Source: DATCRE01 sp964235605 (GTDB taxonomy: Bacteria; Bacteroidota; Bacteroidia; Cytophagales; Cyclobacteriaceae). From it: a stretch of DNA of 10,967 bases. The DNA lies in assembly GCA_964235605.1 (NCBI GenBank), contig CAXSCR010000088.1, positions 1-10,967 on the forward strand, given 5' to 3'. The notes beneath the pieces were generated by a model. That model was not told where the DNA came from and did no database searches. It was given only the letters and a program-made list of their open reading frames with translations. This document shows, one piece after another, positions 7,659 to 10,967 of the stretch. Numbering within the stretch: position 1 is the stretch's first letter; every line of letters begins with the position of its first letter. Made by a program: the position numbers and the translations under genes.

Positions 7659-9026
7659 CGTGAGTATTTCTTCACTAAGTTTAGTTAGATTGATTCCACC
7701 GAAATTTCCAGAACTCATCATGAGCAAGTTTTTATTTTGCCATGTTTGTTCTTTTATGAAAGTCTCAAGTTGTTGTGGATCTTCAAAAACTTTTATTCCT
7801 TGCGTGCCAAAAGCAGAACGGACTATACTTTCTGATAGTGGTTCGAAGTTTTTGTCTTTTACTTTTTTAGGATTGAAATAAACAACCGCTATATTGGCAG
7901 CCTTCATACTATCCTTGTATTGTGGAAGAAAATTTTTATTCAAACTGCTGTAGGTGTGTAATTCGAAGCAGGCTATAACTTCGCGCGTAGGATTAATTTC
8001 TTTTACAGCCTTTACAGTAGCCTTCACCTTAGAAGGTGCATGGGCAAAGTCTTTATAAATGGTACAAGTATTATTTCCCTTTACCTTCTCTAATCTGCCA
8101 GCAGCGCCTTCAAAGCTTTGAATAGCTTCAAAGAATTGCTCTTGCGAGATACCGATTCTTTTCAAGAGTTCCTTTGCGCCGTTAATATTTTGTAAATTGT
8201 GATTTCCAAAGACTTTAATGGGAACCCGGGTTTTTCCCTCAGTTAAAAAAATCTGTCCATTTTCGTTAACATGTGAGTGTGCCCGATAAGGCACATTGAA
8301 CACATCTTTGCGTGCCTTCGCACCAATTACCGATGTCATGGCATCTTGCTCGCAGAAGATAAGTATACCAGCCTTCGGCGTATTGTCTGCAAAAATGTCA
8401 AACTGAGCAACGTAATCGTTTTCAGTTGGAAATACATTATAATGATCCCAAGCGATACCGCTTATCAATCCAACATGATGTTGATAGCGTAAAAATTTAG
8501 GAGTCATGTCTAAGCATGACGACAGATACTCATCTCCTTCAATAATAATAATCGGAGCATCTGAAATTTTTACTGTATTCTTTACACCGTTAACTTTGGC
8601 GCCTACCACATAGTCAAAATCGCGCTTGAAGTAATTTAATACATGTATAATTAATGCAGTGATCGTTGTTTTACCGTGACTGCCTGCTATTACGATCCGT
8701 TGCTTTTCTTTCGACTGCTCGTATATGTATTCTGGAAAAGAATAAATTTTAAGACCAAGTTGCTGTGCTTTAAGCAGCTCTGGATTATCTTTTTTTGCAT
8801 GCATGCCTAGAATTACAGCATCGATGCCATTCTCTAATTTTTCTGGAAACCATCCATCTTTTTCTGGTAATAGTCCGCCGGCAGACAGCACGGAACGTGA
8901 AGGTTCGAAAATTTCATCGTCTGAACCACTGATCTGATATCCACTTTCTTTTAATGCAATTGCCAAGTTATGCATCACACTGCCTCCAATGGCGATAAAA
9001 TGAATCTTCTCGGGGTTTGCGCTCAT
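7656..9026 (-). CDS. mpl: UDP-N-acetylmuramate:L-alanyl-gamma-D-glutamyl-meso-diaminopimelate ligase (murein tripeptide recycling)
   Basis: Mpl is a cytoplasmic Mur-ligase family enzyme. It joins the recycled tripeptide L-Ala-gamma-D-Glu-meso-DAP to UDP-MurNAc with ATP, returning cell-wall turnover products to synthesis. The 456-residue length fits Mpl. Residues 8-22 (IHFIAIGGSVMHNLA) are the Rossmann-like N-terminal UDP-sugar domain. The ATP loop is GSHGKTT at 115-121. The central domain carries IIEGDEY and ISGIAWDHYNVFPT, typical of Bacteroidota Mpl. The C-terminal domain has the HAPSKVKAT stretch and ends MMSSGNFGGI. MurC is the close alternative, but the EGDEY and AWDHYNVFPT context and the length favour Mpl. 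The ATG at 9026 starts right before the Rossmann fold and follows an A-rich leader without Shine-Dalgarno. The gene diverges from dnaB across 323 bp. Confidence 0.93.
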   Translation of the reverse strand: MSANPEKIHFIAIGGSVMHNLAIALKESGYQISGSDDEIFEPSRSVLSAGGLLPEKDGWFPEKLENGIDAVILGMHAKKDNPELLKAQQLGLKIYSFPEYIYEQSKEKQRIVIAGSHGKTTITALIIHVLNYFKRDFDYVVGAKVNGVKNTVKISDAPIIIIEGDEYLSSCLDMTPKFLRYQHHVGLISGIAWDHYNVFPTENDYVAQFDIFADNTPKAGILIFCEQDAMTSVIGAKARKDVFNVPYRAHSHVNENGQIFLTEGKTRVPIKVFGNHNLQNINGAKELLKRIGISQEQFFEAIQSFEGAAGRLEKVKGNNTCTIYKDFAHAPSKVKATVKAVKEINPTREVIACFELHTYSSLNKNFLPQYKDSMKAANIAVVYFNPKKVKDKNFEPLSESIVRSAFGTQGIKVFEDPQQLETFIKEQTWQNKNLLMMSSGNFGGINLTKLSEEILT

Positions 9027-9077
9027 TCTTAATTTGTTTCAGGATTAAAGTAAAGTAAAATGTTTGTGCTTTAAAAG

Positions 9078-9170
9078 TTATTCAAGCTCAGTTGTTGTTC
9101 CATTGTCTTCAATTTTTACATACTGAAGCACCCGAAATTCATAATGCGAGACGTTATGTTCATAATAAAT
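9078..9170 (-). pseudogene. Short coding-like remnant upstream of mpl
   Basis: A 30-codon stop-to-stop frame on the minus strand reads NVSHYEFRVLQYVKIEDNG and ends TTTELE, 51 bp before the mpl start. It has no ATG in frame. An ATG exists in another frame at the upstream end (MNITS), so one indel could join it. The residue pattern looks like the C-terminus of a small protein, but 30 codons is short enough to be chance. It is also within the region expected to hold the mpl promoter. Confidence 0.2.
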
Positions 9171-9227
9171 TTAGTTTAAATGCAAACCATATCAGTTAAA
9201 TTAAGTAATGCAACAACTTGCGGGAAT

Positions 9228-9266
9228 CTTATTCACATTTTTAATTGTTAATGATTTGTGTATAAG
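9228..9266. promoter_or_regulatory. Inverted pair of DnaA-box-like sites upstream of dnaB
   Basis: TTATTCACA (9229-9237, plus strand) and TTATACACA (minus strand of 9257-9265) both fit the TTATNCACA DnaA box. They face each other across 19 bp, forming a 10-bp inverted repeat with one mismatch (CTTATTCACA and TGTGTATAAG). A weaker two-mismatch box overlaps 9268-9276. The sites end about 85 bp before the dnaB start, where DnaA could regulate transcription. They may equally be an unrelated operator or chance; no binding evidence exists. Confidence 0.35.
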
Positions 9267-9304
9267 TTGTGGAAAGACCATAACGCTAGCTGGGTTGCTT
9301 TTCC

Positions 9305-9312
9305 TAGGTTTG
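9305..9312 (+). promoter_or_regulatory. Candidate Bacteroidota -7 promoter element for dnaB
   Basis: TAGGTTTG matches the Bacteroidota -7 consensus TAnnTTTG exactly, 37 bp upstream of the dnaB ATG in the right orientation. No clear TTTG -33 element lies at the usual distance, so the call rests on the -7 match and position. Confidence 0.4.
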
Positions 9313-9349
9313 TCACCCCTAAAAGAAACACGTACAACAACCACTATGT

Positions 9350-10873
9350 ATGGAGCAACGATCAACGCCCGTGAGGCTGAGCAATAAGTCCAATAAATTA
9401 ATTCCGAGAGACATTTCGGAAACGCTGGGCAAGTTGCCGCCTCAGGCGCGTGATCTTGAAGAAGCAGTGCTAGGTGCATTGATGCTAGAGAAAAACGCAC
9501 TCAATGCTGTTGTAGAATTTCTAAAACCAGAACATTTCTATGTAGAAGTTCATAAAGAAATTTATGAAGCCATCTTAGAATTATTCAAAGCTTCCGAGCC
9601 GGTCGATATGCGAACGGTAGTGAATCAGCTTAGAAAGCAGGGGAAGACAGAGATAATGGGCTCCTCGGGTGCTTATTATATTGCGCAGCTTACGGCTAAA
9701 GTTAGCTCGGCTGCCAATGTTGAGTATCATGCCCGGGTCATTATCGAAATGGCCATCAAGCGCACGTTGATTGAAGTAGCTTCACAAATTCATCAGGCTG
9801 CCTACGAAGACACCACCGATGTATTTGAGTTACTCGATAAAACGGAACAATCTATTTTTGAAATATCAGACTCAAACCTTCGAAAAAATTATGACAACAT
9901 GCGTAACCTTATGGCTCGTGCTATCCAAGAATTACAAGTATTAAAAGAACACAAGGATGGTCTTACCGGAGTGCCTACAGGTTTCTCTTCTTTAGATCGC
10001 ATGACCTCAGGCTGGCAGAAATCTGATCTGGTTATTATTGCAGCCCGCCCTGGTATGGGTAAAACAGCTTTTGTGGTTTCGGCTATGCGTAATGCAGCAG
10101 TAGATTTTAAACAACCTGTTGCTATCTTCTCTTTAGAAATGGCTTCTGTACAGTTGGTCAATCGAATGATTTCCGCGGAAGCTGAACTTGAAGGTGAAAA
10201 AATTAGAAAAGGAAATCTCGCTGATTTTGAATGGGCACAACTTGTTCATAAGACAAATAAATTAGCTTCTGCTCCAATTTTCATTGACGATACGCCCGCG
10301 CTTTCTATCCTTGAACTTCGCGCGAAATCAAGAAGACTTAAAGCAGAACATAATATTCAGTTGATCATCGTCGATTATCTTCAGCTTATGCGAGGCGATG
10401 CAGGTGGTAATCGTGAGCAGGAAATCGCTTCTATCTCACGTGCACTAAAAGGTATTGCCAAGGAACTAAATGTTCCTGTGCTTGCACTTTCACAGTTAAG
10501 TCGTGGTGTTGAAACACGAGGCGGTGATAAACGCCCTCAACTTTCTGACTTACGTGAATCGGGTTCTATTGAGCAAGATGCCGACATCGTCATGTTCTTA
10601 TATCGGCCGGAGTATTATAAGATTACGCAAGACGAAGATGGTATGCCTACACAAGGTATGGGCGAAGTCATTATAGCGAAACACAGAAATGGTTCTCCAG
10701 GAACCGTGAAGCTGAAATTTATTGGCAAGTATACCAAGTTCGCCGATTTCGATGCGCCAACAAATGACAATCCATTCTCGGGCATGATCACACGCGAAAG
10801 TCGTCTTAATACATTCGATGATGGTAAAGCATCACCGCTTCCACCGATAAGTGATGATGATACGCCGTTTTAA
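9350..10873 (+). CDS. dnaB: Replicative DNA helicase DnaB
   Basis: DnaB is the hexameric 5'-3' helicase that unwinds DNA at the replication fork, on the lagging-strand template, and recruits primase. The 507-residue protein is full length. Residues ~28-130 are the N-terminal primase-interacting domain, starting with LGKLPPQARDLEEAVLGALM. A linker follows, and then the RecA-like ATPase with Walker A RPGMGKT (233-239), the catalytic Glu in FSLEMA (E263), Walker B LIIVD (338-342) and the arginine-finger region KHRNGSPG (444-451). There is no intein. The ATG at 9350 is preceded by an out-of-frame ATG at 9346 that opens a 13-codon frame; no Shine-Dalgarno is visible. A -7 promoter candidate and DnaA-box-like sites lie upstream. 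It is transcribed away from mpl, and the ~7-bp repeats begin immediately after its stop. Confidence 0.97.
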   Translation: MEQRSTPVRLSNKSNKLIPRDISETLGKLPPQARDLEEAVLGALMLEKNALNAVVEFLKPEHFYVEVHKEIYEAILELFKASEPVDMRTVVNQLRKQGKTEIMGSSGAYYIAQLTAKVSSAANVEYHARVIIEMAIKRTLIEVASQIHQAAYEDTTDVFELLDKTEQSIFEISDSNLRKNYDNMRNLMARAIQELQVLKEHKDGLTGVPTGFSSLDRMTSGWQKSDLVIIAARPGMGKTAFVVSAMRNAAVDFKQPVAIFSLEMASVQLVNRMISAEAELEGEKIRKGNLADFEWAQLVHKTNKLASAPIFIDDTPALSILELRAKSRRLKAEHNIQLIIVDYLQLMRGDAGGNREQEIASISRALKGIAKELNVPVLALSQLSRGVETRGGDKRPQLSDLRESGSIEQDADIVMFLYRPEYYKITQDEDGMPTQGMGEVIIAKHRNGSPGTVKLKFIGKYTKFADFDAPTNDNPFSGMITRESRLNTFDDGKASPLPPISDDDTPF

Positions 10874-10908
10874 AATAGTTGCTAGCCTCTAGCTGCTAGC
10901 TGTTAGTT
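10874..10908 (+). repeat. Degenerate 7-bp tandem repeat directly after dnaB
   Basis: Starting at the base after the dnaB stop, five heptads can be read: AATAGTT, GCTAGCC, TCTAGCT, GCTAGCT, GTTAGTT, with TAG at the same phase in each. GCTAGC occurs at 10881-10886 and 10895-10900, and being self-complementary could form a 6-bp stem. No T-rich terminator follows. The rest of the window, 10909-10967, shows nothing recognisable. Confidence 0.6.
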
Positions 10909-10967
10909 TGATGGTGTAAAGTTCGCGATTGTGCTTCTAATTGACTTAAAGCGTATCTGATCTTGAT

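Noticed and set aside
7656..9026. Reading the Mur ligase as MurC
   Set aside because: The IIEGDEY and ISGIAWDHYNVFPT segments match Mpl rather than MurC, and no cell-wall synthesis cluster surrounds it.

Overview
The window looks like a piece of a Bacteroidota chromosome, probably from the Cytophagales. The left-hand gene ends in a type IX secretion (T9SS) sorting domain with a YPNP motif. No start codon has a convincing Shine-Dalgarno sequence. One exact TAnnTTTG (-7 type) promoter motif sits before dnaB. The phylum assignment is firm inference; the order is tentative.

Region 1-4043 is accessory and decayed. A large secreted zinc metalloprotease with T9SS sorting domain occupies 99-3172. 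Its last 809 residues (743-3172) are intact and carry the matrixin-type HEXXHXXGXXH site, several beta-sandwich repeats and the sorting tail. Its first ~215 codons are broken by three single-base shifts, each at a short T run. It is followed by a strong hairpin (3188-3226), a fragment of another small gene ending in its own hairpin terminator (3227-3469), a signal-peptide stub of a second secreted protein (3532-3645), and a minus-strand ~103-codon gene broken by about four compensating frameshifts (3732-4043). Either these accessory genes are really decaying, or this part of the assembly carries homopolymer errors.

Region 4151-10873 is core. Three intact genes read leftward: hrpB (DEAH-box helicase, 4151-6631), a DEDDh 3'-5' exonuclease with a C-terminal DUF3820-like domain (6771-7580), and mpl (murein tripeptide recycling ligase, 7656-9026). 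A 323-bp divergent intergenic region (9027-9349) separates mpl from rightward dnaB (replicative helicase, 9350-10873). That region holds an inverted pair of DnaA-box-like 9-mers, the dnaB promoter candidate and a short coding-like remnant.

The core genes serve nucleic-acid metabolism and cell-wall recycling; nothing shows that they act as one pathway. I saw no RNA genes, CRISPR array, transposase or clear new defence system. The most notable items are the cluster of frameshifted genes, a lectin-like domain nested inside an Ig-like repeat of the protease, the DnaA-box pair before dnaB, and ~7-bp repeats directly after the dnaB and mpl stop codons.
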